Positions 25,989 to 34,661 of a stretch of DNA of 64,000 bases are shown piece after piece (within the stretch, counting starts at the first letter, position 1; each line of letters begins with the position of its first letter). The notes below the pieces were generated by a model. It had not been told where the DNA came from and searched no databases. It worked only from the letters and a program-made list of their open reading frames with translations. Location: contig NZ_JBBOCA010000001.1 in assembly GCF_038002225.1 (NCBI RefSeq), positions 6,696,001-6,760,000 on the forward strand, given 5' to 3'. Made by a program: the position numbers and the translations under genes. This stretch comes from Paenibacillus sp. FSL R7-0204 (GTDB lineage Bacteria > Bacillota > Bacilli > Paenibacillales > Paenibacillaceae).

Positions 25989-27467
25989 TTACACCAAATG
26001 GATATCCGTCTCTGCCGCCCGTCCCAGGCCGCTGCGGAAGATGGCGCGCATTTCCTCCCGCTTGCTCTTGGGACTAAGCACATATACCGTATCTCCAGGT
26101 TCAATTACCGTGCTGCCATGCGGCGTCACGATGGTCTTGTTCCGGATAATAGCCGTGAACAGAATATCGTCCGGCAGGCCGATCTCTGCAATCTGCATGC
26201 CGGATATCGCCATCTGCCGGTCGATTCCGATATGATTGAATTCGGAATCGGTCTTCCCGAGCGCGACCAGCTCCATTAATGAAGGCTGGGATGCATGCTC
26301 CCGGCCCACCAGCCTCAGCCGCGAGGCCAGAGGTGAAATCGTTGTCCCCTGAATCACTGCCGAGGTCAGGACAACGAAGAATACGACATTGAAGAACAGC
26401 CTGCCATGCGGCAGCCCCGCGAGCAGCGGGTAGGTCGCCAGGACAATCGGGACGGCTCCCCTGAGCCCGGCCCAGGAGATCAGTGTCTTTTCACGGAAGG
26501 AGAACCGGGACACGAGCAGGCTGAGGAATACGCCAAGCGGTCTTGCTAGGGCCATCAGGATGACAGACAGCAGCAGCCCTTGCCAGGCCACAGCCGCCAG
26601 CTCCTGCGGGAAGACCAGCATCCCGAGCAGAATGAACATGGCAATCTGCATCATCCAGGCAAAGCCATGATTGAAGTTCATAATGGTGCGGTGGTACATC
26701 AGCTCGGAATTCCCCAGCATCAGCCCCATGACATAGACGGCAAGCAGTCCGCTGCTGTGTATCATGGCCGAGACCCCGTAAGTCAGAACTGCGAAGCCAA
26801 CTGCCATGACCGGATACAGCCCGGTGGAGTCCAGATTAATCCGGTTAATCAGGTACACTGCCAGCTTGCCGATGATGATCCCGACCAGCAGCCCTACTCC
26901 CATCTCCCAGAAGAACGACAGCACCAGGCTCCAGACTGCGGTATCCGGGTGCTGCACCCATTCAATCAGCGACACGGTAAGGAATACAGCCATCGGATCA
27001 TTGCTGCCGGATTCGGCTTCAAGCGTAGAGGTTAGCCGTTTATCGATATTTTTGCCGCCCAGTACGGAGAATACCACCGCCGCATCTGTGGAGCCGACAA
27101 TGGCTCCGAACAGGAAGCTCTCCGCCCAGGGTACACCAAGTAAGAATTTGGCAAAAATACCAACGATCACCGTAGTCAGCAGCACTCCGAGTGTAGCCAG
27201 CGATAACGCCGGCTTCAGGATCGGGCGAATATCCTTCATGCTCGTCTGCATACCGCCCTCAAACAGAATCACCACCAGGGCAAAAATGCCGGCAATCTGC
27301 GTGAGCGAAGCATTGTTGAAATAGATAAAATGGCTGAGCACCATGCCGGCTGCAATAAACAGAACCAGAGCAGGCATGCCAAAACGGGTGGAGAATTTGG
27401 TGGAGAGCACGGCGATCAGCAGCAAAGCCGCCAGCAGCAAGATGATTTGATCTGCAAGATGAGTCAT
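25989..27467 (-). CDS. K+/H+ or Na+/H+ antiporter with TrkA-C domain (NhaP2/CPA1 type)
   Basis: Membrane antiporter. About 492 residues from MTHLADQIILLLA (start at 27467; the frame is open 16 codons further). About 12 transmembrane segments with the CPA1 core phrases FEGGMQTSMKDIRPI, GAIVGSTDAAVVFSVLGGKN and ESGSNDPMAVFL, then a C-terminal TrkA_C/RCK_C domain (about 405-475: PDDILFTAIIRNKTIVTPHG, GDTVYVLSPKSK). This layout matches NhaP2/CvrA potassium/proton antiporters. The TrkA_C part could bind a nucleotide such as c-di-AMP, known for related proteins. Transcribed alone. Confidence 0.88.
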   Translation of the reverse strand: MTHLADQIILLLAALLLIAVLSTKFSTRFGMPALVLFIAAGMVLSHFIYFNNASLTQIAGIFALVVILFEGGMQTSMKDIRPILKPALSLATLGVLLTTVIVGIFAKFLLGVPWAESFLFGAIVGSTDAAVVFSVLGGKNIDKRLTSTLEAESGSNDPMAVFLTVSLIEWVQHPDTAVWSLVLSFFWEMGVGLLVGIIIGKLAVYLINRINLDSTGLYPVMAVGFAVLTYGVSAMIHSSGLLAVYVMGLMLGNSELMYHRTIMNFNHGFAWMMQIAMFILLGMLVFPQELAAVAWQGLLLSVILMALARPLGVFLSLLVSRFSFREKTLISWAGLRGAVPIVLATYPLLAGLPHGRLFFNVVFFVVLTSAVIQGTTISPLASRLRLVGREHASQPSLMELVALGKTDSEFNHIGIDRQMAISGMQIAEIGLPDDILFTAIIRNKTIVTPHGSTVIEPGDTVYVLSPKSKREEMRAIFRSGLGRAAETDIHLV

Positions 27468-27551
27468 GAACCGGTTCACACCTTCCCCGGAGCCGGGTAT
27501 CCGCCTTAGCCCCATGTATTTTATAGTAATGTTTATGATTCCTTGGATCAG

Positions 27552-27588
27552 AAAAAAACCCCGGTGGGCTGAATTCCACGGAGGTTAT
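27552..27588 (-). terminator. Terminator at the end of the hydrolase block of the EPS cluster
   Basis: Stem AACCTCCGTGG pairing with CCACCGGGGTT with one mismatch (minus strand), followed by TTTTTTT. Directly after the stop of the gene at 27600. Confidence 0.75.
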
Positions 27589-27599
27589 TATGCCGTCCT

Positions 27600-30284
27600 T
27601 TATTCTCTTGAATACACCTGCAGCTCCTGAATGGACCAATAGTTGCCGCCGGAGCCTGTCTGGGTAATCTTGATATGCCGGGCCTTGACCGGGGCAAACG
27701 TAATCTTGGTATTCCCCAGCTGGCCTTTGCCCGCTGCGACCTGTCTCCAGCTCTTGGCATCATCCGATACCTGCACAATGTAGCCTCGCGGATAATCATA
27801 TGGTGATAAAGGATAATCCATATCTATAGCTTCTACCGTATGTTCTGCGCCCAGATCAATCTGGAAGTACTCCCCCGAAGCCTGATGCTTGACCGTATCC
27901 CAGCGGGTCCGCCGGTCTCCGTCAATGGCACCTGCCGGATTGGAAGCCTCCTTACTCACACTGGACGTCACCTTCCAGCCTGCCCGGTCCAGCGGGACAA
28001 GTCCGGTTGCTGTAATCTGTGTCTTCTCTGACATCATGCCAGAGCCAGACACTCTTACAGCATAAGTATAAAGTGTGCCTTCCTTCAGCTTGCTGTCGTT
28101 GTACTCCGTTCCCTTCACTGCTGTAGCGATGACCTTCAGCTTCTCGTCCGGGCCGTCCGCCCGGAGCACTTCGTAGCTTGCTCCGGGGGCTTCCAGCCAG
28201 TTCAGATGCATCGATAATCCCTTGACAGCAGTCGCCTTCAGGCCCTGCGGCGCCGTATCCGCTACCTCGGAGGAAGGCTCCAGAATGTACTGCACGCCTT
28301 CTCCCGGAGCCAGCGTCTCCGTGAATTCCAGCTCCGGCGAAGCGGCTCTGCCTGTTACATAACTGCGGGCCTCCTCGTAAGTATCGCCCTTGCCGAACCG
28401 TTCTCCTTCATACTCCGTTTTCTTCGGCATAGTGACCTTGACCTTAACGGTCTGCTCGGTCTTCTCGAAATTGACGAAGTTCACCAGCACCTTGTTGGAT
28501 GTTGCCTTACTGCCCGCCAGCGGCTCAATCGTGGAGGTGTCCACTGCTCTTACGTAGACCAGCTTATCCTTCAGTTCCTCCTTATTGCTGATCTGATAGG
28601 TCAGCGGAGCGCCGTGTGTGGCATAAGCCAGATCCAGCCTGCGCATGATACTGACGCGGGATTCTTCGCCTTCCTTCGTGTAGTAGATCTCTGTAGTGGC
28701 AGGATCGTGATCCTCCAGATTGAAGCCGTATTTAAACAGGCTGAAATTTTTGAAGAAGGCAGCATGCTGCACGAACATTTCGGCATAGCCGATATGTGCC
28801 CGCATAATCCGGTCAAACACCGCCGAGGTCCGCTCCTTGGCCCCGTATTGATAGGCGTCCACATGAGAGTCCGAGGTGCCGAACTCGGTAGCGAGCATTT
28901 TTTTGCTAAGGCCGTCTACCGATCCCCCGAAGGTCTTCAGGTTCTCCGTGAAGCTCCCGCCCTGCCCGAAAATATAGGAATCGCCATAAGAATGGCCATT
29001 CGTCAGATCCGTTACCGCCTCAAGCTCATCGCGCTGCTTAGGGTCGCGTTCCCAGCCGTCCGGGTCTCCGCACTGCTTCACCGGCCCCTTCTGGTTGCCG
29101 CACGATTCTTCACTGTAGCCCGGCCAATAGGCCCATCCGGGTGCAACCGTCTGCAGATGGGGCGCGATCGTCTTCCCCTTGCTGTTCAGCCACTCGGCTA
29201 TAGCCAGATTGACCGCTTTGGAACGGTTGAACAGGCCCGGTTCGTTATCCACCTCGTAATACTGGAAGTACGGGCTGTACTTCTGGAAATAATCCGTCAG
29301 CTTCTTCTCCGCATCCCCCGGCAGCGTTCCGTCCGCCTTCAGCTTGATATCGCCTGTATACAGATAGAGCGCTACGGCCTGCATATTGTAATCCTTCAGG
29401 ACCTTGTAGTACTCCTCCATCTTCTCACAGGAACGTCCCACATCACTGGCACAGCTGGTCCGCATGATATTGCCGCTGTAGGCTACGCCCAGCCACTTCA
29501 TAATATAAGGCAGATGGGTAACCGCCCCTTCGTCAAAATAAAACTGCTTGTTGTTCACCACCGTCCCGGTCAGCGTATAGCTGCCGTGAATCGGCTCCTT
29601 TATCGGAGACTTCAGCGCCTCCAGACTGAGATTATCCCATGTCCACCAGTTGTACTTATCCTCAGCCTCTGAGGAATAGATTCCCCTGGCTGTCCGCAGC
29701 GTCAGCTCGTTGGTGCCGCTGATTAGCTGCTCTTTGGGAATGTACAGCTCATAGCTTTTGCGGAAGTCGTATTTGCTGCCGGTTCCGGCAATCCCGGCGA
29801 TCTGAATAATCCCTGAGAGCTGACGGTTGGAGAACACGCTCATCTGGGGAACGGATTTGTAAGCATCGATAATGCTTACGCGAAATAAGACCCCGTGCTC
29901 TGGGATCTTATCCAGCTCATACTGAATCCGCAGCTCCGGGTTGGTCTCCCCGTGCAGGCCGGAGGGCAATGACTTCAGCTCTGCCGACCTGGCAGTGGTT
30001 GAGGCTATGCTTAGCGTCTTCTTCACCCCGCTTGACCCTGCCGCCTTGAACTCACCGGCAGAGCCGTCATGCTTGCCAAGCTTCCATAGAACAGTTCCTT
30101 CCGGCATCTCAGGACCGGCATCCTTGGCCGCCGACAAGGAAGACAGATCCACATCCGCTTCACCGTCTTTCGTCCCGTAGTCTCCGAAGACAGAGACGGA
30201 CAACAGAATCAAGATGATCAGTGCTGCAAATTTTAGTAGTCTGTGGAGATATTTACCGGGTTTCTTTTGAACTCTAGTCCTCAT
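27600..30284 (-). CDS. Secreted glycoside hydrolase-like protein, clan GH-A type, with FN3 and F5/8C domains
   Basis: Probably a polysaccharide-acting enzyme on the cell exterior. 894 residues: basic N-terminus and one membrane helix (13-35, signal or anchor); a beta-rich domain (about 100-230, YELYIPKEQLISGTNELTLR, similar to lyase CBM-like domains); a TIM-barrel-like domain with YYEVDNEPGL (Asn-Glu-Pro, Glu near 348, likely acid/base) and MLATEFGTSD (Glu near 468, likely nucleophile); a beta domain; a fibronectin III domain (about 670-760); and a discoidin F5/8C domain (about 765-894, AIDGDRRTRWDT, ending in SIQELQVYS). I cannot assign a GH family. It is the last gene of the EPS cluster, after two GH26 genes. 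Confidence 0.78.
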   Translation of the reverse strand: MRTRVQKKPGKYLHRLLKFAALIILILLSVSVFGDYGTKDGEADVDLSSLSAAKDAGPEMPEGTVLWKLGKHDGSAGEFKAAGSSGVKKTLSIASTTARSAELKSLPSGLHGETNPELRIQYELDKIPEHGVLFRVSIIDAYKSVPQMSVFSNRQLSGIIQIAGIAGTGSKYDFRKSYELYIPKEQLISGTNELTLRTARGIYSSEAEDKYNWWTWDNLSLEALKSPIKEPIHGSYTLTGTVVNNKQFYFDEGAVTHLPYIMKWLGVAYSGNIMRTSCASDVGRSCEKMEEYYKVLKDYNMQAVALYLYTGDIKLKADGTLPGDAEKKLTDYFQKYSPYFQYYEVDNEPGLFNRSKAVNLAIAEWLNSKGKTIAPHLQTVAPGWAYWPGYSEESCGNQKGPVKQCGDPDGWERDPKQRDELEAVTDLTNGHSYGDSYIFGQGGSFTENLKTFGGSVDGLSKKMLATEFGTSDSHVDAYQYGAKERTSAVFDRIMRAHIGYAEMFVQHAAFFKNFSLFKYGFNLEDHDPATTEIYYTKEGEESRVSIMRRLDLAYATHGAPLTYQISNKEELKDKLVYVRAVDTSTIEPLAGSKATSNKVLVNFVNFEKTEQTVKVKVTMPKKTEYEGERFGKGDTYEEARSYVTGRAASPELEFTETLAPGEGVQYILEPSSEVADTAPQGLKATAVKGLSMHLNWLEAPGASYEVLRADGPDEKLKVIATAVKGTEYNDSKLKEGTLYTYAVRVSGSGMMSEKTQITATGLVPLDRAGWKVTSSVSKEASNPAGAIDGDRRTRWDTVKHQASGEYFQIDLGAEHTVEAIDMDYPLSPYDYPRGYIVQVSDDAKSWRQVAAGKGQLGNTKITFAPVKARHIKITQTGSGGNYWSIQELQVYSRE

Positions 30285-30360
30285 TCCCTTGTCCTCGCTT
30301 TCTTCCGGAATTCTATGCTGTACCGGGATAACGTCACGCTTCTTCTGCTGCGAGGCTTCC

Positions 30361-31881
30361 TTAAGGAAGCGTCAGCGCACTCTGGGGAATAATCATCTGC
30401 TTCTGGCTCTGGCTTCTCCACATCAGACTGACGCTGGCATCCCCGCGGTTCTCGTAATATTCTACCTTGATGGCGTAAGGGGTATTTGCGGAAAGTGTGA
30501 TGCTGCCCTCCTTGCCCGCGCTGCTCTGATTCTTCCAGCTGTCGATCAGGAGCTTGCCGCCGATCCATACGCGGATGCCGTCATCCGAAGAAGCGGTGAA
30601 CGTATACTTTTCACTGTAGAGCGGCTTAAGGGACCCGGTCCAGCGTACCGAGAATTCATCCTTGGGCAGGCCGGAGGCCGGTGAATTGCCATGCCAGTTG
30701 AATTGAATGGTGCTGTCATTACGGGTAAGCAGCGGTGTGCCGGACAGGTCCATATTGCCATAATACTGGCCTCTCAGGCCGTTCCTTGAGCTTGCAGCCG
30801 CCGCATGGGTTTTGGCACCCGCCGCGAGCTTATAATCCTCCCGTGATACCGTGTATTTATGATTCATGAAGCTTTGGATTTTCACAGGCGGGTTATTCTC
30901 AACCAGCATCTTGCCCCATGTCATCGTATATACCCATTTGCTTTGTTTTTGAGACATGATGACAGGGTCTGGAAGCTCTCCGCTCTCCCCGATTCCGATC
31001 GGTTTGCCGCCCGCAAGCTTCAGGAGGCTGTCATAATAAGACTGCTTGAAATCATTGTCATAAATATCGGCGGCCAGAATATCCACCTTGGCGGTGCCGG
31101 GAAAATAGGCGGCATACGGCTCAGACGACTTGTTGGGAGCATTTGGATTCCATACCCACAGCAGATTATTCAGCTTATGCGTATTCACCATGCGGCTATA
31201 GACCAGGTCCCAGAGCTTCGCGAAGTCATCCTTCTGCCCCCACCAGAACCAGCCGCCGTTCATCTCATGATAGGGCCGCCATAGCACCGGAACTCCGGCA
31301 TCGCGCAGCTCGCCCAGATACTTGGCCACTTCATCCAGCTCGGCAACCAGGGCTTTGTATTGCGGCGTTCCGGGAGTGACATACTGCTTGAATTGACTCT
31401 GGCTAAGCGGCTTCTGCACATTGGTCCATACAGGCGCGGTTCCCGGCAGATTCTGATGGAAGGTCATGGCGACAATGCCGCCGCCCTCATGCCACCGGAT
31501 GGCGCTGTCCACGACAGCCTGACGCTGTCTGGCAATGGTGTCCTTAGACTGGTTGCCTATAGCTCCCAGCTCATAGCCATGCAGAACGGCATAGCGGCCG
31601 CTTGTTGTGCGGAGCTTATTATTGAATTCATCTGGGCTCTCCAGGTAATCATGCTGGCCGGATATCATCCCCTTGCCGCTAAGATCACTGAGATAGCTTA
31701 ACAGTGCGGAAGCCTCCTTAGAGGCCGAAGGATTAATGGGTTTTATGGGAGCGGGGGCGGCAGGTGCCGTAACCTTGGCGGCCGCGGGCAGACTGCGCCC
31801 TTCCCCCCATGGAAGTAATGAAAGGATAAGGATTAGAGGAAAAATAGTTGTATATAGCCTGTACTTACGGTAAGTGTTCAA
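30361..31881 (-). CDS. GH26 beta-mannanase-like enzyme with one PA14 domain
   Basis: Secreted endo-acting hydrolase of mannose-containing chains. 506 residues with a TTG start (AGGAG 6 nt upstream). Signal peptide (about 1-30); GH26 catalytic domain (about 45-340) with WRPYHEMNGGWFWWG (acid/base Glu near 205) and IGIGESGELP (nucleophile Glu near 297); C-terminal PA14 domain (about 370-506, DGIRVWIGGKLLIDSWKNQS). Close paralogue of the next upstream gene, down to the first codons (TTG-AA-AACTTACCGTAAG pattern). Likely trims or releases the polymer made by the cluster; substrate inferred from GH26 and the ManC neighbour. Confidence 0.92.
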   Translation of the reverse strand: MNTYRKYRLYTTIFPLILILSLLPWGEGRSLPAAAKVTAPAAPAPIKPINPSASKEASALLSYLSDLSGKGMISGQHDYLESPDEFNNKLRTTSGRYAVLHGYELGAIGNQSKDTIARQRQAVVDSAIRWHEGGGIVAMTFHQNLPGTAPVWTNVQKPLSQSQFKQYVTPGTPQYKALVAELDEVAKYLGELRDAGVPVLWRPYHEMNGGWFWWGQKDDFAKLWDLVYSRMVNTHKLNNLLWVWNPNAPNKSSEPYAAYFPGTAKVDILAADIYDNDFKQSYYDSLLKLAGGKPIGIGESGELPDPVIMSQKQSKWVYTMTWGKMLVENNPPVKIQSFMNHKYTVSREDYKLAAGAKTHAAAASSRNGLRGQYYGNMDLSGTPLLTRNDSTIQFNWHGNSPASGLPKDEFSVRWTGSLKPLYSEKYTFTASSDDGIRVWIGGKLLIDSWKNQSSAGKEGSITLSANTPYAIKVEYYENRGDASVSLMWRSQSQKQMIIPQSALTLP

Positions 31882-31889
31882 TGTAATCT

Positions 31890-31995
31890 CCTTTCTCCAG
31901 CCACGCTTCTTCAGCAGAACCCGGAGGTTACGCCTCCCGGATTGTCTGCCTTTCTATAGCTTAGTAGCCCTGCTGGTAAGCAGGGCCATTAAGAG
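31890..31995 (-). promoter_or_regulatory. Structured leader of the second GH26 gene, diverged GEMM-like
   Basis: The minus strand holds AATGGC, a hairpin (GCCCTGCT-TACC-AGCAGGGC), AAGCTATAG, a stronger two-part hairpin (GCAGA/TCTGC enclosing CCGGGAGG/CCTCCGGG) and then TGGCTGGAGAAAGGAG at the ribosome site. Order and flanks match the c-di-GMP-I riboswitch leader of the paralogous gene upstream, but the ligand-core motifs GGCAAACC and GACGCAAAGC are absent. Confidence 0.5.
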
Positions 31996-32073
31996 TGGCT
32001 TACAGGATTTATAATTGTAACGTCTTAACCAGTAACAGCGCCAATGATGAACACAGCTGCGGACCTTATGAGC

Positions 32074-34428
32074 TTAGGAAGCGGACGGGAGGAGCAGCGC
32101 GCTTGCCGGTATGGTACCTTTGGCCTGGCTCGGACTCTGCCACATCAGCCGCGCTTTTGCATCGCCTTGATTCTCATAATACTCTACCTGAATATCATAC
32201 AGCTCGCCTGCAGTCAGGCTGATGCTGCCCATGCGTTCGGTGCCGCTCTGCTTCACCCAGCTGTCAATCACAAGCTCACCGTTCACCCGTACGCGGATAC
32301 CGTCATCGGAAGTGGTATAGATCTGATAAGTCTCCGTGTACAGCGGCTTCATCTTCCCGCTCCAGCGGACAGAGAAGAAGTCTATGCCGATAGCGGCATC
32401 CGGCGAGCCTTGGCGCCAGTTGAAATCAAGCACAGCATCGGTACGCACTACAGCGGGTTCGCCCGATAGCGTCATATTATTGAAGTATTCCGCGTACAAT
32501 CCATTGGCAGCAGGGGCTTCTACCGGCAGATCCACCGGTGTTGCTGCAGGAGAAGGAACGGGAACAGGAGCCGCTGTTGGTGTTGGCACCGGTGTTGGCG
32601 TTGGTGTCGGTGCTGGCGTCAGTATTGGTGCTGGTGTTGGTGTTGGCATTGGTGTCGTTACTGGTGCCGGCGTTGCTGCCTGTGCTGGTGCTACTGTCGC
32701 TGCTGGTACCGTGGTCGGTACTGCTGTTGCAGCCGGAGCAGGTAGGGATGTGTTGCCTGCTCTGGAGAAGAGCGCACTTGCAGGTACGGTTCCCTTCACC
32801 TGGCTGGGGCTCTGCCACATCAGATGGACATTCGCATCGCCTGCATTCTCGTAATACTCTACCTTGATATCGTACAGTTGCCCGGCAGTCAAGGCTATGC
32901 TTCCTGTGCGGGCCGTTCCGCTCTGCTTGACCCAGCTGTCAATGACGGCTGTGCCGTTCACCCACAAGCGGATACCGTCATCCGATGTAGTATAGAACTG
33001 ATAGGTCTCGCTGTAAGCCGGCTTAATCTGGCCGGTCCAGCGGATCGAGAAGTAATCTACGCCGAGTGCGGCATTAGGAGTACCCTGACGCCAATTGAAG
33101 CTGATGACATCATCATTACGTACCATAACCGGTGTCCCCGAGAGCGTCATGTTCTTGAAGTATTCTCCAAGCAATCCATTATGGGCAGGTTTACCCTCCG
33201 TATCACCGGAGGTTGGGACCGGCTTCGGCGCAACGGTTGGCGTTACGGTTGGTGTCGGCGTTGGTGTTGCCGTCGGTGTTGCTGTAGGCGTCGGCGTTGG
33301 TGTTGCCGTCGGTGTTGCTGTAGGCGTCGGTGTTGGTGTAGGCGTTGGTGTTACGGTTGGCTTAGGGGCCGCCACTGGAGCAGTCCAGGCCTTATATTGG
33401 TCACGGGTCAGTGTGTAGCTGTCATTCATGAAATTCTTGATCGTAGCCGTGCTGTTATTCTCATAGAGCATTTTGCCCCAGTTCATCATGAACACGTAAT
33501 TCTGCTGGTTCAGCTTCAGCTTCGAGATATTAGGCATTTCACCGTTCTCGCCGATGCCGATCGGTTTGCCGCCAGCCAGGCTGGTCAGATCATCATGATA
33601 TTTATTCGAGTAGTCGTTATTATATATATCCGCTGCCAGCACATCCACTCTGTCCGCACCCGGATAAGTCCGTGCATAGGGATCAGAGTTGGCATTCGGC
33701 GCATTCGGGTTCCATACCCAAATCAAATTATTTAATTGATGAACGTTTACGAAACGGTCATACATAATATTCCATAGGGCTGAGAAATTATCTTTTTTCC
33801 CCCACCAGAACCAGCCGCCGTTCATTTCGTGGTAAGGTCTCCAGAGGATCGGAACCTTAGCATCCCGCAGGCTTTTCAGAGAGACAGCTACTTTATCCAG
33901 ATCGGTGATCAGCGCATTATACTCTGGCGTTCCGGGGGTAACGTATTTGTTAAATTGCGCCTGGGTGATTGACTTCTGCACATTAGACCATTCGTACTTG
34001 GTACCCGGCAGATTCTGGTGGAAGGTCATGGCGACAATGCCGCCCGCTCTGGACCAGTTCGTCGCACTCCAGACGATATTTTTGCGTTGTGCAGCTACTC
34101 CGCTCTCACTCTGCCCACCGATTGCTCCAAGCTCATAACCATGTAGTGCTGCGTATTGTCCGCTTGTTCCCTTCAGCTTGTTGCTCAGCTCATCCGGACT
34201 CTCGAAATAGTCATGCTGCCCTGTAATGATTCCATTTCCCGAGATATCATACAGATTGTTCAGGAGCTTGACCGCCTCGGCTGAGGCATTAGGGTTCACA
34301 GGCGCTCCTGCAGAGGAGGCAGCCTTGACGGTAGAAGGGGCGATTCCCAGTCCCACAGGTACAGCAGATAATACCACGGCCAGCGACAGCACAGCGCAGA
34401 GCAAACGAGACTTACGGTAAGTTTTCAA
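32074..34428 (-). CDS. GH26 beta-mannanase-like enzyme with two PA14 domains and Thr-Pro linkers
   Basis: Secreted hydrolase, about 784 residues. The start is the TTG at 34428 (AAAGGAAGAG upstream), matching the start of the paralogous GH26 gene; the frame open to 34515 is riboswitch RNA. Signal peptide about 1-32; GH26 domain about 45-345 with WRPYHEMNGGWFWWG (Glu near 203) and IGIGENGEM (Glu near 291); linker 1 of Thr-Pro repeats (about 353-403); PA14 (about 416-546); linker 2 rich in Thr/Pro/Ala (about 556-636); second PA14 (about 640-783). PA14 domains commonly bind glycans. The linker DNA is a minisatellite and may vary in length between strains. Confidence 0.92.
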   Translation of the reverse strand: MKTYRKSRLLCAVLSLAVVLSAVPVGLGIAPSTVKAASSAGAPVNPNASAEAVKLLNNLYDISGNGIITGQHDYFESPDELSNKLKGTSGQYAALHGYELGAIGGQSESGVAAQRKNIVWSATNWSRAGGIVAMTFHQNLPGTKYEWSNVQKSITQAQFNKYVTPGTPEYNALITDLDKVAVSLKSLRDAKVPILWRPYHEMNGGWFWWGKKDNFSALWNIMYDRFVNVHQLNNLIWVWNPNAPNANSDPYARTYPGADRVDVLAADIYNNDYSNKYHDDLTSLAGGKPIGIGENGEMPNISKLKLNQQNYVFMMNWGKMLYENNSTATIKNFMNDSYTLTRDQYKAWTAPVAAPKPTVTPTPTPTPTPTATPTATPTPTPTATPTATPTPTPTVTPTVAPKPVPTSGDTEGKPAHNGLLGEYFKNMTLSGTPVMVRNDDVISFNWRQGTPNAALGVDYFSIRWTGQIKPAYSETYQFYTTSDDGIRLWVNGTAVIDSWVKQSGTARTGSIALTAGQLYDIKVEYYENAGDANVHLMWQSPSQVKGTVPASALFSRAGNTSLPAPAATAVPTTVPAATVAPAQAATPAPVTTPMPTPTPAPILTPAPTPTPTPVPTPTAAPVPVPSPAATPVDLPVEAPAANGLYAEYFNNMTLSGEPAVVRTDAVLDFNWRQGSPDAAIGIDFFSVRWSGKMKPLYTETYQIYTTSDDGIRVRVNGELVIDSWVKQSGTERMGSISLTAGELYDIQVEYYENQGDAKARLMWQSPSQAKGTIPASALLLPSAS

Positions 34429-34434
34429 AATATT

Positions 34435-34530
34435 CTCTTCCTTTCGGTAGCCAGGCTGCCACTCTTGCGAAGGCCCTATAGCTTTGCGTCCCTGTCTTTC
34501 GATCAGGTTTGCCATTGTCGTTTTGGAAGG
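34435..34530 (-). promoter_or_regulatory. c-di-GMP-I (GEMM-I) riboswitch
   Basis: On the minus strand: AATGGCAAACC (34506-34516), CTGATCGAAAGACAGG forming a hairpin with a GAAA loop, GACGCAAAGC (34481-34490), TATAGGGCC, and 3' CCTGGCTACC. These are the conserved GEMM-I elements in the right order and spacing. A 5' CTTCC (about 34526-34530) can pair with GGAAG of the ribosome binding site (about 34436-34440), suggesting control of translation by closing stem P1. The regulated gene encodes a GH26 enzyme. Confidence 0.9.
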
Positions 34531-34551
34531 ATCAATCCCTCTTACCGTAAA

Positions 34552-34578
34552 TTATCGTCTTTATGCAATTTTTTTGTA
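34552..34578 (-). promoter_or_regulatory. Possible SigD-type promoter for the riboswitch-GH26 transcript
   Basis: TACA-N15-GACGATAA on the minus strand, against the motility sigma consensus TAAA-N15-GCCGATAA (one mismatch in each element). It would start transcription just ahead of the riboswitch. Weak evidence alone. Confidence 0.35.
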
Positions 34579-34661
34579 GAGCAAACGCGAATTTTTCCGA
34601 ATAAATAGTTCCGAGTACCCGTTTTGATTCTGTAACAATTGGTTAAATAGATAAGTTAGAC

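Noticed and set aside
31967-31986. Rho-independent terminator after the first GH26 gene
   Set aside because: The 8-bp hairpin has no T-tract in either direction and fits better as part of the structured leader of the next gene.
33095-33418. Gly-Val repeat protein on the plus strand
   Set aside because: Antisense of the Thr-Pro linker minisatellite.
34429-34515. N-terminal extension of the GH26 protein
   Set aside because: These codons are the riboswitch sequence; the paralogue shows the start is the TTG at 34428.
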